From assembly GCF_014205225.1 (NCBI RefSeq), contig NZ_JACHNB010000001.1, positions 9,405,501-9,469,500 of the forward strand: a DNA stretch of 64,000 nucleotides, read 5' to 3'. Of this stretch, positions 25,408-34,201 are shown piece by piece. The first letter of the stretch is position 1; each line of letters opens with the position of its first letter. Origin of the DNA: Actinoplanes octamycinicus. Lineage in GTDB: Bacteria > Actinomycetota > Actinomycetes > Mycobacteriales > Micromonosporaceae. The notes under the pieces are model-generated. The model had not been told where the DNA came from. It saw only the letters and a program-made list of their open reading frames with translations, and ran no database searches. A program made the translations under genes and the position numbers.

Positions 25408-26250
25408 ATGGTGCCCATGCGATTGAACATTCCCGATCTGGATCAGGGGTTCCGGCTCAAGACGCAGACCATGCTGGCGATCGCGGTGCCGCTGATGTAC
25501 GAGCAGTTCACCGAGCACATCGACGTGGCCGCGCTGCGGGCCGCCGGGTACGGGTCGGTGGTCACCTCCGCCGAGTTCAGCCGGGGCCCGCAGCCCCTCG
25601 CGGTCGGCGGCGAGCTGGACGCGCGGGTCGAGACCCGGCAGGTGGAGCTGTCCGGAAAGGGGCTCGGGCAGCGGTCCAGCCGGATCGGGTTCGAGTGCCG
25701 GTACACGTTCGCGGCGCGGCCCGGGACCGGGGATCCGTCGCGGTACCGGGAGACGGTCGCCGGCACGCCGGTCGTCTGCGGGCAGGCGCGGCTGCTGCTC
25801 ACCCTGATCCGGCGGGACGGGGCGCCCGGGCGGCGGGTGGTGAACGACGTGCTGCCGGAGACCCGGCACCTGGGCGTACACCAACTCGACGATCCGCACC
25901 CGGCAGCCGCCGCGCTGGCGCAGCCACCGGAAGCGACGACGGTCGCCGCAGGCGATCGGGACGGGGTGTTCGGGCTCTCCCACACCGACACCAACCAGGT
26001 GGTGTTCACCGGCGAACACCTGTCGTTGCTGGAGGGTCAGCTGGCCTGGCTGCTCGCCGAGGCCGGCCGGGAGGTCGCCGCGTGGAGCGTGGAGCGGGTC
26101 GCGATGGTCTTCCGGGAGCCGTTCCGGGCCGGGGACCGGTTCCGCGTGCGCGGCCGGCTCTGGGACGACGGCACTGCGGTGATCGGCGTGCACCCGGACG
26201 GCGCCGACCAGCCGGCCGTGGTCGGCCGGCTGACGCTGGCGAAACGCTGA
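25408..26250 (+). CDS. Hotdog-fold thioesterase-like protein
   Basis: This protein of about 280 residues appears to hold two hotdog-like halves. The first has MYEQFTEHIDVAALRAAGYGSVVTS then ARVETRQVELSGKGL. The second has NQVVFTGEHLSLLEGQLAWLLAEAGR then VAMVFREPFRAGDRFRVRGRLW. Such folds bind acyl thioesters, but no catalytic residues can be assigned. The start is uncertain: ATG 25408, ATG 25417 or GTG 25396. It ends 2 bp from the convergent histidine kinase gene. The fold assignment is inference from sequence pattern. Confidence 0.65.
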   Translation: MVPMRLNIPDLDQGFRLKTQTMLAIAVPLMYEQFTEHIDVAALRAAGYGSVVTSAEFSRGPQPLAVGGELDARVETRQVELSGKGLGQRSSRIGFECRYTFAARPGTGDPSRYRETVAGTPVVCGQARLLLTLIRRDGAPGRRVVNDVLPETRHLGVHQLDDPHPAAAALAQPPEATTVAAGDRDGVFGLSHTDTNQVVFTGEHLSLLEGQLAWLLAEAGREVAAWSVERVAMVFREPFRAGDRFRVRGRLWDDGTAVIGVHPDGADQPAVVGRLTLAKR

Positions 26251-26252
26251 CG

Positions 26253-27503
26253 TCAAGCGACCGCGACCAGGTCGCTGGGCACCTCGACGGCGATGTCGGT
26301 GGTGCCGCCGGGCGGGCTGAACACCGTGATGAACCCGTCGAACGGCGACAGCCGCCGCTCGATGCCGGTCAGCCCGCTCCCCCGCGCCGGATCGGCCCCG
26401 CCCACCCCGTCGTCGTGCACGGTGACCCGCAGCCGCCCGTCGCGGTAGCGCAGGTCGACGCTCGCCTCGGTGGCGTGCGCGTGCTTGACCACGTTGCCGA
26501 GCAGCTCGGAGACGACGAAGTAGACGGCCGACTCGACCGGCGGCGACACCCGGCCGGGCACGTCCGCGGTCACCGTGACGTGCACCGGCAGGGTGAGCGC
26601 GAGGGCCCGCACCGCGTCGACCAGGCCGCGGTCGGACAGCACCGGCGGGTGGATGCCGCGGACCAGTTCCCGCAGCTCGCGCAGGGCGCTCGCGGAGCTG
26701 TTCTTGGCCTCGGTGACCAGCGCCAGGGCCTGCTCCGGGTCCCGCTTGAGCATCGTCTCGGCGGCGGCCAGGGTCATCCCCATCGAGACCAGCCGGGCCT
26801 GGGCGCCGTCGTGCAGGTCGCGCTCGATCCGCTGGATCTCGGCGGCCTGCTGGCTGACCGCGTCGGAGCGGGTGTCGGCCAGGTGCCGGACCCGCTCGGC
26901 CAGGTCGGCCCGGCTGCGCCCGTCCAGCATGGCGCCGACCCAGTTGCCGTGCAGCCGCAGCAGCCAGGGGCTCAGGTACAGCCCGGCGTAGATCTGCGCC
27001 GCGCCGAGCAGCGCGGCCAGGTAGGCGGTGGTCTGGTCGACCAGCGGGACGAACAGGTACCAGCTGTTCTCCCAGCCCCAGTCGTCGACCATGATCTTCC
27101 AGGTGAACGGCAGGGTGAGACCGAACAGCCCGTCGAGCACCATCAGCGCCGGCAACAGGCCGAAGAACGACCCGGCGACCGGGTTGAGCACCAGCCAGCG
27201 CAGGTCGCGCCAGGTGGCCGCGTCGTTGATCATCCCCCAGGTGCGCTGGAGGTGGCCGGCGAAGCCGGGCTGGGTCACCGGAGTCGGCAGGTACCGCTCC
27301 TCGGCCACCACACCGAACCACTCCCGGGCCAGCCGGCGCTGCCGCCCGGTGCGGGCGCGGGCCCGGTCCAGAGCCTTCGGCAGCAGCGGGATCCCGATGC
27401 CGATGGTCACCACGCTGACACACAGGTTGATCCAGATCAGCAGCAGGCAGTCCACAAAGGCCAGTCCGGCGAGGCGCAGCCCGCGCACGAAGGAGATGAA
27501 CAT
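26253..27503 (-). CDS. Sensor histidine kinase (HisKA_3/NarX-DesK type)
   Basis: This 416-residue kinase has N-terminal membrane segments (LAGLAFVDCLLLIWINL, VVTIGIGIPLL, GSFFGLLPALMVLDGLFGL, AAQIYAGLYL). The dimerisation helix carries ERDLHDGAQARL (His231), typical of HisKA_3. The HATPase_c domain has ELLGNVVKHAHA (N box), DDGVGGADPARGSGL (G1/G2) and a Gly-rich end. It diverges from the LuxR-type response regulator at 27573, which is its obvious partner. The input domain is the membrane region itself, so the signal may be envelope or lipid state. Confidence 0.92.
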   Translation of the reverse strand: MFISFVRGLRLAGLAFVDCLLLIWINLCVSVVTIGIGIPLLPKALDRARARTGRQRRLAREWFGVVAEERYLPTPVTQPGFAGHLQRTWGMINDAATWRDLRWLVLNPVAGSFFGLLPALMVLDGLFGLTLPFTWKIMVDDWGWENSWYLFVPLVDQTTAYLAALLGAAQIYAGLYLSPWLLRLHGNWVGAMLDGRSRADLAERVRHLADTRSDAVSQQAAEIQRIERDLHDGAQARLVSMGMTLAAAETMLKRDPEQALALVTEAKNSSASALRELRELVRGIHPPVLSDRGLVDAVRALALTLPVHVTVTADVPGRVSPPVESAVYFVVSELLGNVVKHAHATEASVDLRYRDGRLRVTVHDDGVGGADPARGSGLTGIERRLSPFDGFITVFSPPGGTTDIAVEVPSDLVAVA

Positions 27504-27547
27504 GCTCGAAGCATGCCAAGCCGAGCCCACCGGGTCAGTGGTACTGG

Positions 27548-27561
27548 AACCACCATTGGTT
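27548..27561. promoter_or_regulatory. Small palindrome in the kinase/regulator divergent promoter
   Basis: AACCA and its inverse TGGTT flank CCAT in the 69-bp gap between the divergent kinase (start 27503) and response regulator (start 27573). It could be an autoregulatory operator. The arms are only 5 bp. Confidence 0.3.
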
Positions 27562-27572
27562 AGGGTCATCGC

Positions 27573-28208
27573 GTGCGGCTGATTCTCGCGGAGGACCAAT
27601 TCCTGCTCCGGGAGGGGCTGGTCAAACTGCTGGAGGCGCACGGACACCAGGTGGTCACCGCGGTGACCAGCGGCCCGGCGCTGCGCACCGCGCTGGCGAC
27701 CGAGGAGTTCGACGTCGCGCTGGTCGACATCCGGCTGCCGCCCGGCTTCACCGACGAGGGCCTGCAGGCGGCGCTCGAGGCCCGCCGGGCCCGGCCCGGC
27801 CTGCCGGTGCTGCTGCTCTCCCAATACGTGGAGCAGCTCTACGCCACCGAGCTGCTCGCCGACGGCGCGGGTGGGGTCGGCTACCTGCTCAAGGACCGGG
27901 TCTTCGACGGCGAGCAGTTCATCACCGCGCTGCGGACGGTGGCCGGCGGCGGCACCGTGATGGACGAGGACGTGGTCTCCGGGATGGTCGGCCGCAGCGA
28001 CCGGCTGGCCGCCCTGACCGCCCGCGAGCTGGAGACCCTGGCCCTGGTCGCGCAGGGCCGGTCGAACGCGGCGATCGCCGCCCGGATGTTCGTCACCGAG
28101 AAGGCGGTGGCCAAGAACATCAACAGCATCCTGGCCAAGCTGCAGCTCCCGCCGTCCACCGACGACAATCGCCGGGTGCTGGCCGTCCTTGCCTATCTGG
28201 ACGCCTGA
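27573..28208 (+). CDS. LuxR/NarL-family response regulator
   Basis: This 211-residue regulator starts with GTG at 27573. The receiver domain has acidic residues near the N-terminus (LAEDQ), phospho-acceptor Asp52 (ALVDIRLP), LLLLSQYV and YLLKDRV. The C-terminal GerE-type HTH reads LTARELETLALVAQGRSNAAIAARMF then EKAVAKNINSILAKL. It pairs with the divergent sensor kinase at 26253-27503. Close resemblance to the second pair at 57479-59475 suggests both descend from one expanded family. Confidence 0.94.
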   Translation: MRLILAEDQFLLREGLVKLLEAHGHQVVTAVTSGPALRTALATEEFDVALVDIRLPPGFTDEGLQAALEARRARPGLPVLLLSQYVEQLYATELLADGAGGVGYLLKDRVFDGEQFITALRTVAGGGTVMDEDVVSGMVGRSDRLAALTARELETLALVAQGRSNAAIAARMFVTEKAVAKNINSILAKLQLPPSTDDNRRVLAVLAYLDA

Positions 28209-28215
28209 CCCAGGA

Positions 28216-28476
28216 TCACGACCGGTTTCCGGTACGCCGTGAGCACTCCCCGCAGAGCCGGATCGGCCCCCACTGCTCGTCGAGGAAGTCGTCGTGGAAC
28301 CCGGTCCGCGGCACCGCCGCCGTGACCTCGGCCCCGCACAGCGCGGTGCGCCCGGCGCCGAGCAGGGCGTGCCCGACGATCTCCTGCTCCGCGCCCGAGG
28401 CGTCGGCCCGCACCGCCTCGACCCGGCGCGCGTCGGTGGGCGTCAGCGCCAGGACGACCGGGACCGGCTGCTCCAT
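28216..28476 (-). CDS. Small hypothetical protein with C-terminal Cys pair
   Basis: This 86-residue protein starts at ATG 28476 (MEQPVPVVLALTP). It carries TALCGAEVTAAVP and a C-terminal RLCGECSRRTG. The spaced cysteines (one near residue 47, then C-x2-C) suggest a small metal-binding fold. It ends 7 bp from the convergent response-regulator stop. The family is unknown to me and the function is open. Confidence 0.6.
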   Translation of the reverse strand: MEQPVPVVLALTPTDARRVEAVRADASGAEQEIVGHALLGAGRTALCGAEVTAAVPRTGFHDDFLDEQWGPIRLCGECSRRTGNRS

Positions 28477-28590
28477 GGCTGGAGGCTAACCGGGCGACCG
28501 GCGGCGGTGCCAGCCCGGCCGTCCGGGCCGCGCCCTCGAACCCGTGGGATGCGCGTCAGGGCTGTTGATCGTGATCGTGATCGTGATCGG

Positions 28591-31203
28591 TCACAGCAGG
28601 CCGCTGTTCTGCGCCAGCGTGACCGCCTCGGTGCGGCGTGAGGCGCCCAGCTTGCGATAGACCGCCCGCATGTGCGCCTTCACCGTGTTGACCGAGACGC
28701 CGAGGTCCGCGGCGATCTCCGCGGCGGTGAGCATCGTCGCGAGGTAGCGCAACACCTCGGTCTCCCGCTCGCTGAGGCTCTCCGCGGGTTGTTCGGCGCG
28801 GGCCGGGCGCAGCTCGCCGACAAAGTCCGCGACGAGCGGGGCGAGCAGCCGCATCCGCTGCAGCAACCCGTCGAGCCGCGGGTCGGCCGGGATCAGGAAC
28901 GGTCGCCGGATGCCCTCCTCGGCGGCCCGGGTGACCGCGTCGGCGAGCAGGTCGGCGGCGCGCACCGACTGGCCGCGCGCGTCGGCCAGCAGCGCGGCCA
29001 GGATGCCCGCCTCGACCCGGCCGACGGTGTCCCGCTCGGCCACGGTCACCTCGCCGAGCAGGCGCTGGGCCTGCCGGACGTCGCCCTTGAGGTAGGCGGC
29101 CCGGGCGGCCAGCAGCGGCTCGGCGTCTCCCGGGTCGGCGCCCGCGGCGAACTCGACGGCCGCCTCGGTCCGCGCCAGCCAGCGCTCCAGAGCCCGCACC
29201 CGGAGCCGCGGATGGCGGTCCTGCCGCGCCTCGTCGAGCGCTCTCCGGGCGGCCCCGACGTTGCCGCGGGCGATCGCGAGCCGCGCCTGCACACCCAGCG
29301 AGACCAGACGCTGGGACACCTCCGGGTCGCTGTGGTGACCGCGCAGCCCGTCCTGCAGCGCCTGCCGGGCGCCGTCCAGGTCGTGCCGCTCCAGCCGGAC
29401 CAGGGCCAGCGCGAAGTAGGCCGGCACGGTCTGCAGGGCGTAGCGCCAGCCGCGCTGCTCGGCCAGGTCGACGGCGCCGCCGGCCAGCGCGGCGGCCTCG
29501 TGCACCGCTCCGGACATCACCTTGAGCAGGGCCAGATGGCCGGTCGCGTTGACCTCCGGGAGTTCGACGCCGGCCGCCCGGGCCGCGTTCGCGCCGGCCC
29601 ACAGCTCCCGCTCGGCCTCGCCGGTCCGGCCCGACCAGAGCAGCGCGACGCCGCGGGCGCCCAGCGCGATCGCCCGGTTCTGCGCGACCGCCGGCACCGG
29701 CACCGTGCGGGCCTGGGCGACCAGGTCGAGCAGCCGGTTCGCGCCGGCGAGCAGCGCCGGCATGTCGCCGGCCGCCCGGTCGGCGGCAAGTTGCAGGGTG
29801 CGCGCCATGATCTCGACCGGTTCCCGGACCGCGTCCGGCCGGCCGTGCAGCAGCTCCCGAGCGGCGAACAGCCGGGCCGGGATGGCGTCGTAGTCACCCG
29901 CGTGGAAGAGCAGCAGCGCCGCGCAGATCAGCAGCTCCGGGGTACTGGTCAGCCGCTCGGCCGGCACCCGGCGCAGGATCTTCACCAGTGCCGGGCGGTG
30001 AGCGGACACCATCAGCGGCGCGGCCTGGGCGGTGACCAGCCGGCCGACGAAGGCCCAGTCGCGCGCCGACACCGCGTGGGCGAGCGCCTCCAGCACCGAG
30101 TTGTTCGCGGCGTGCCAGCGGGCCGCGCGCCGGTGCAGGTCCGGCAGCACCCCCGGGGTCTCCACCCGCAGCCGGTGCCCGAGCACGTCGCGCAGCAGCT
30201 GGTGGTAGCGGAACCAGAGCGGTTTCGCGCCGAGCCGGACCACGAAGTCGTTGTCGTGCTCCAGCTCCTCGAGGATCCGCTGCCCGTCGGTCCGCTGGGT
30301 GATCGCGTCGGCCAGGCCGGCGCAGACGTTCTCACAGATGCTGGTCTGCAACAGGAAGCGCCGCTGCCGCCGGGTCCGATCGGCCAGCACCTCCTCGGTC
30401 AGGTAGTCGTCCACCCCGCGCACGTCCCCGGCGAAGTCGGTGATCGTGCGGGTGCCGCCGTGCCCGGCCAGGAAGGTGGCCGCCAGCTGCAGCCCGGTGG
30501 CCCAGCCCTCGGTGCGGGCCACCAGGGCGGACATCTCCTCGGCGGACAGCGCCAGCCCGTGCCGCCCGACGATCTCGGCGGCCTCGTCGTGCCCGAACGC
30601 CAGGTGCTCGGCCCGGATCTCGGCGAGCTGCCCGGCGGCCCGCAGCCGGTGCAGGCGCAGCGGCGGCTCGGTCCGCCCGACCAGCAGCAGCCGCAACGGC
30701 GGCGGCGGGTGCCGCAGCAGATCGGCCAGCTCGTGCAGCACGTCCGCGTCGTCGATCTCCTGGATGTCGTCGACCACCAGCACGGTGTCCGCGGACAGCC
30801 GGGCCAGCCCGGCGGCGAACAGCCGGCCGCGCTCGCGCGGGTCGGCCGGCACCGAGGTCAGGTCGGCCAGCGGGTTCCCGGCCGGCACCGCGCCGGCCAC
30901 TCGCAGCGCCGCCAGCAGGTAGGCCCAGAAGACCTGCGGGTCGTTGTCGTGCCGGTCGACGCTGAGCCAGGCGACCGGCCGGTCCCGCTCCTGCGCCCAG
31001 CCGGACACCCCGGTCGTCTTGCCCCAGCCGGCGCCGGCGCAGACCAGCGTCACCGGGCGGCCGGCCGCCGCGTCCAGCAGCTCGTGCAGGCGCCGGCGGG
31101 CGACGCCGGCCCGGATCGTCCGCGGGCGTGACGTCTTCGCCGCGACCAGCGGCTGCAGCACCGCGGGCGCGACCCGGTCGGGTGTTCCCGCGTCCGCGCT
31201 CAT
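28591..31203 (-). CDS. MalT-like LuxR-family ATPase regulator
   Basis: This 870-residue STAND-type regulator resembles E. coli MalT. It has an N-terminal NTPase with Walker A CAGAGWGKTT (about 55-64) and Walker B VLVVDDIQEI. A WH-like region and a long helical TPR-like sensor domain (about 350-790) rich in Ala follow. The C-terminal GerE HTH reads LSERETEVLRYLATMLTAAE then VSVNTVKAHMRAVYRKLG. Such proteins bind an inducer in the TPR region and activate nearby or distant operons when ATP-bound. No obvious target operon is adjacent. Confidence 0.92.
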   Translation of the reverse strand: MSADAGTPDRVAPAVLQPLVAAKTSRPRTIRAGVARRRLHELLDAAAGRPVTLVCAGAGWGKTTGVSGWAQERDRPVAWLSVDRHDNDPQVFWAYLLAALRVAGAVPAGNPLADLTSVPADPRERGRLFAAGLARLSADTVLVVDDIQEIDDADVLHELADLLRHPPPPLRLLLVGRTEPPLRLHRLRAAGQLAEIRAEHLAFGHDEAAEIVGRHGLALSAEEMSALVARTEGWATGLQLAATFLAGHGGTRTITDFAGDVRGVDDYLTEEVLADRTRRQRRFLLQTSICENVCAGLADAITQRTDGQRILEELEHDNDFVVRLGAKPLWFRYHQLLRDVLGHRLRVETPGVLPDLHRRAARWHAANNSVLEALAHAVSARDWAFVGRLVTAQAAPLMVSAHRPALVKILRRVPAERLTSTPELLICAALLLFHAGDYDAIPARLFAARELLHGRPDAVREPVEIMARTLQLAADRAAGDMPALLAGANRLLDLVAQARTVPVPAVAQNRAIALGARGVALLWSGRTGEAERELWAGANAARAAGVELPEVNATGHLALLKVMSGAVHEAAALAGGAVDLAEQRGWRYALQTVPAYFALALVRLERHDLDGARQALQDGLRGHHSDPEVSQRLVSLGVQARLAIARGNVGAARRALDEARQDRHPRLRVRALERWLARTEAAVEFAAGADPGDAEPLLAARAAYLKGDVRQAQRLLGEVTVAERDTVGRVEAGILAALLADARGQSVRAADLLADAVTRAAEEGIRRPFLIPADPRLDGLLQRMRLLAPLVADFVGELRPARAEQPAESLSERETEVLRYLATMLTAAEIAADLGVSVNTVKAHMRAVYRKLGASRRTEAVTLAQNSGLL

Positions 31204-31349
31204 GCCGCCAGCCCTCCGCCACCATCCCCCGAGTCGCCCTTCGACAATCGCCGCGGCGGTCCGCCAGCGTCAACCGTCTATCGGACGTGCGGGGGATTGT
31301 ATACGCTCCTACTAGGAGTCAAAAACGGTCAAGTCGTTCGGGAAAACCG

Positions 31350-31706
31350 CTATCCGGCATTAAGGCTCTGGTCATATTCGGACAGTTCCCGTCTCGATGA
31401 GACGTCCAGCTCGGCCCGCACCTCGCGCATGTGCCACTCCACCGTTCCCGGGCTCAGGAACAGCGCCGCGGCGATCTCCGGGCTGGTCCGGCCAGTCATC
31501 GCCAGCCGCATGATCGTCGTCTCCTGTGGAGTGAGGTCCACCGGCGCGCCCGGCTGCCGCTTCCGGACCGTCTCCCCGGTCGCGGCCAGCTCCCGACCGG
31601 CCCGCTCGAATCGCTCGCCGGACGGCTCGACCAGCGCCCGGATGCCGCGCCCGCACCGGGTCGGGCAGGCCGCCCGGTCCCGCGCCCGCCCGCGCAGCTC
31701 GGCCAT
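31350..31706 (-). pseudogene. Remnant of a LuxR-family regulator (C-terminal HTH only)
   Basis: A 118-residue frame retains the end of a large LuxR/ATPase regulator: FERAGRELAATGETVRKRQPG, then the GerE HTH LTPQETTIMRLAMTGRTSPEIA and LSPGTVEWHMREVRAELDVSSRREL. In intact relatives this lies at the C-terminus of proteins of about 900 residues. Here upstream sequence has no ATPase domain and the next gene is unrelated. It is probably a 5'-truncated relic, though a short standalone HTH protein cannot be excluded. Confidence 0.6.
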
Positions 31707-31870
31707 ACTCGCCCCGCCCCCGGACGCGCAGCCTATCGGGGATGGTTGCCCGCGCACCCGGCCCACGAAGGCCCAGCTCGCCAAGATGATCAAGCCAGTC
31801 GATGAACCTTTCCGCCCCACCAGGGGTTGTCATCGGAGAACGACGAAACACGCCGACCGGCAGGAGCGTC

Positions 31871-32587
31871 ATGAGCATCGACTTCGAGCCTCTCGCGGCA
31901 CGCGCCGCGGCCGCCCTGCGCAGCGCCGAGCTGAGCGGGCAGGGCGAGGACCGCACCGGGGCGGTGCTCGTCACGCTGGACCCGGACGGCCGGGTGACCG
32001 GCGTGCGGGTGACGCAGCGCTGGCGGGAGCGGCTCACGCCGGCGGCGCTGGGCGACGCGGTCCGGGAGGCGGCGGGGGCCGCCGCGACCGCCCGGTTCAC
32101 CGCCTGGGGCTCGGCGTTCGCCGACGACAGCCGACCGGCCGGCGGCGACGCCGGGTTCGGTGCGGGCGGTGAGTTCGCGAGGGAGCTGAGCCGGTTGGCC
32201 ACCCGGCGGATGAGCACGGACGACTGCCGGGTGGCGCTGAGCGAGCTGCTGACCGTCCTGGACGACGTCGAGCAGGGACTCGACCAGGCGCTCGCCCAGG
32301 TGGCGGCGGCACGGTCGCGGACCTGGACCGGGCACAGTCCGCACCGGGACGTCACGGTGACCGTCACCGGCGGTGGCGAGGTCGGCGAGGTGCGCTATCA
32401 CAGCCGGTGGCTGGCCGAGGCGCACGAGACGAACATCGGGCGGCAGACGGTCGCGGCGTTCCGGGCCGCGTACGCGCTGGCCGCCCGGGACAGCGCGGAG
32501 GCCGCCATCGCCGAAAGCCGGCTGGGCTCCGCACTGCGGGCCACTCGGGATCCGTTCGAGCTGGCCACGCGGTTGCGGTTGCGGTGA
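31871..32587 (+). CDS. YbaB/EbfC-like protein heading the second WXG cassette
   Basis: This 238-residue protein starts at ATG 31871 behind AGGAG. It has two YbaB-like halves: GAVLVTLDPDGRVTGVRVTQRW then LGDAVREAAGAAATARF, and RDVTVTVTGGGEVGEVRYHSRW then GRQTVAAFRAAYALAARD. Like the shorter YbaB-like gene at 15602, it precedes an EspC/WXG-type pair. The doubled domain is unusual and could let one chain act as a YbaB-type dimer. Its role in type VII cassettes is unknown. Confidence 0.72.
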   Translation: MSIDFEPLAARAAAALRSAELSGQGEDRTGAVLVTLDPDGRVTGVRVTQRWRERLTPAALGDAVREAAGAAATARFTAWGSAFADDSRPAGGDAGFGAGGEFARELSRLATRRMSTDDCRVALSELLTVLDDVEQGLDQALAQVAAARSRTWTGHSPHRDVTVTVTGGGEVGEVRYHSRWLAEAHETNIGRQTVAAFRAAYALAARDSAEAAIAESRLGSALRATRDPFELATRLRLR

Positions 32588-32605
32588 GCGGGGAGGAGCG
32601 GGCGG

Positions 32606-32923
32606 ATGACGTTGCGGGTGGCCCTGGACGCCATGCGACACGACGCGGACACCTGGGAACGGGTCTCCCGGACCACGGGAGTGGCCGGGGACCACGCAAG
32701 TCACCTCAGCCTCGGCGCGCACGAGGTTTCCGAGATGGTGGCCCGGACCGAATTCCTGACCGTGTACCAGGCGATCCAGGAGAAGACCGCGAACCTGCTC
32801 GCTCAGGCCGGGCAGAAGACGCTCGACCTCTGCGTGACGCTGCACCGGGTTGCCGACCTCTACGAACGCGACGACGAGGCAGCCGCCGAACAGCTGAAGG
32901 GAGTGTGGGAGGTCCATGAGTGA
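32606..32923 (+). CDS. WXG100/EspC-like small helical protein
   Basis: This 105-residue helical protein (MTLRVALDAMRHDADTWERV ... VADLYERDDEAAAEQLKGVW) has the size and helix-turn-helix pattern of ESX-associated partners. It lacks a clear W-x-G. It overlaps the next gene by 8 bp and follows the YbaB-like gene by 18 bp, the same order as at 15.6-17.2 kb. Confidence 0.65.
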   Translation: MTLRVALDAMRHDADTWERVSRTTGVAGDHASHLSLGAHEVSEMVARTEFLTVYQAIQEKTANLLAQAGQKTLDLCVTLHRVADLYERDDEAAAEQLKGVWEVHE

Positions 32924-33659
32924 CACCGCGCTGGCCGGCGTGGAGGCCGAACTGATCGGGAAGGTCCTCCAGCTGGTTGACCAGATCGAGGAGAAGACAC
33001 AGCAACTGCACCGGATGGTGGAGCGCGGGTTGCCGTTCCTACCGCCACCGATGCGGATGCAGGCCACCACCGGCTGGCAGAAGTTCTGCGACAGCATGGC
33101 TGACTGGTGGAACTTCTGGCGTGAGGTCGCCGCCGATCCGGGGTCTCCGTCGAAGCTCCATGCCCGGGCGGCGGACTGGACCGTGCAGGTCGGCGGCCCG
33201 GTCAGCGGTCAGGTGCAGGCGGTGGACAGCGGCCGGCTGGGCGTCGACGACAACTGGGACGGTGCCGCGGCGAAGGCCTACCGCGACCTGCTGCCCGCGC
33301 AGAAGGATGCCCTGACCCAGATCAAGGCCACCCTGACCGACAGCATCGGCGACGCGATCGAGAGTGTCGCCACCAGTCTGGTCGTGTTCTGGACCGCGTT
33401 GGTTGTCATGATCGTTCCTCTCGTCGCCGCGATTGCCGGCGCGACGACCAGTTCGGCAACGGTGATCGGCATACCTGTCGGCGTCTTCATCGCGCTCGGG
33501 GCCGCCGCGACCGCGGCTGTCGGACTGAATGTCGCCATCATGGTGCTCAAGTCGTCGGTCGACGGGGCGACCGCGAAGTTGCGCCAGAAACTCGGCGACG
33601 ACACGGCTTTCGGCGGCGGATGGCCGCCGACCGCGACCGGTGGACCGATCCCGCGATGA
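32916..33659 (+). CDS. WXG100-family protein with C-terminal membrane helices
   Basis: This 247-residue protein starts at ATG 32916. A helical WXG100-like region holds DDNWDGAAAKAYRDLLPAQK (W-x-G near residue 110). Two hydrophobic helices follow (LVVFWTALVVMIVPLVAAIAG and GVFIALGAAATAAVGLNVAIM) and a short tail ends in PTATGGPIPR. It parallels the WXG100 protein at 16299 but has no adjacent toxin domain. It is a probable type VII substrate or membrane-inserting carrier. Confidence 0.78.
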   Translation: MSDTALAGVEAELIGKVLQLVDQIEEKTQQLHRMVERGLPFLPPPMRMQATTGWQKFCDSMADWWNFWREVAADPGSPSKLHARAADWTVQVGGPVSGQVQAVDSGRLGVDDNWDGAAAKAYRDLLPAQKDALTQIKATLTDSIGDAIESVATSLVVFWTALVVMIVPLVAAIAGATTSSATVIGIPVGVFIALGAAATAAVGLNVAIMVLKSSVDGATAKLRQKLGDDTAFGGGWPPTATGGPIPR

Positions 33660-34156
33660 CGAGAGGAAACGGAGACTTGACCGCGATGGCCGGAACATCG
33701 GGGGTTCGTCCCTCCCACCCGTGGACTAGCGTCTGCCTCATCGCGCTGCTCTGCTACGACGTCGCCGTCACCGTCGTCGGCATCCTGTTCCTGCACGGTC
33801 AACGGGACGGATTCCTGCGAAGCGCGGAGGTCGCGCCGTTCAACCTCTGGGCGGCCAGCTCCGCGGTCGGGGTGCTGACGCTGGGATTGGCGCTGCGGGG
33901 AAGCCTCGCCGGGGTGGCCGCCCGAGGTGCCGCCGAACTCGCCTGGGGACTGGCCTGGATCCGACTTCTCAACCTGCCCGTCTTCGTATTCATGATCACC
34001 GCTGGCTTCGGCGTCGGCGGTCCGGGCAATGTCGTGGCCATCATGCTGATGCTGGTCGAGTCGGTGGTGACGTTCGCCTGCACCGTGGTGGTCCGCCGCC
34101 GGCTACGCCGAGAAGCCGAACGGGCCGCAGGCAGCTGGACGCCTCCGGCCCGTTGA
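33656..34156 (+). CDS. Four-helix membrane protein
   Basis: This protein of about 166 residues overlaps the WXG gene (ATGA at 33656; ATG 33686 is also possible). It has four transmembrane segments (VCLIALLCYDVAVTVVGILFL, LWAASSAVGVLTLGLAL, LPVFVFMITAGFGVG, IMLMLVESVVTFACTVVV) and a basic C-terminal tail. I recognise no family. Operon position suggests it assists the WXG100 protein or confers immunity to it. Confidence 0.75.
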   Translation: MTRGNGDLTAMAGTSGVRPSHPWTSVCLIALLCYDVAVTVVGILFLHGQRDGFLRSAEVAPFNLWAASSAVGVLTLGLALRGSLAGVAARGAAELAWGLAWIRLLNLPVFVFMITAGFGVGGPGNVVAIMLMLVESVVTFACTVVVRRRLRREAERAAGSWTPPAR

Positions 34157-34201
34157 CGACCGCCCCAGGGACGGTCCCTGACCGGCCCGGTGGTGCTGGC
34201 G

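Noticed and set aside
34166..34180. CAGGGAC-G-GTCCCTG inverted repeat as terminator
   Set aside because: Short, and weaker than other hairpins; position between convergent genes fits but evidence is thin.
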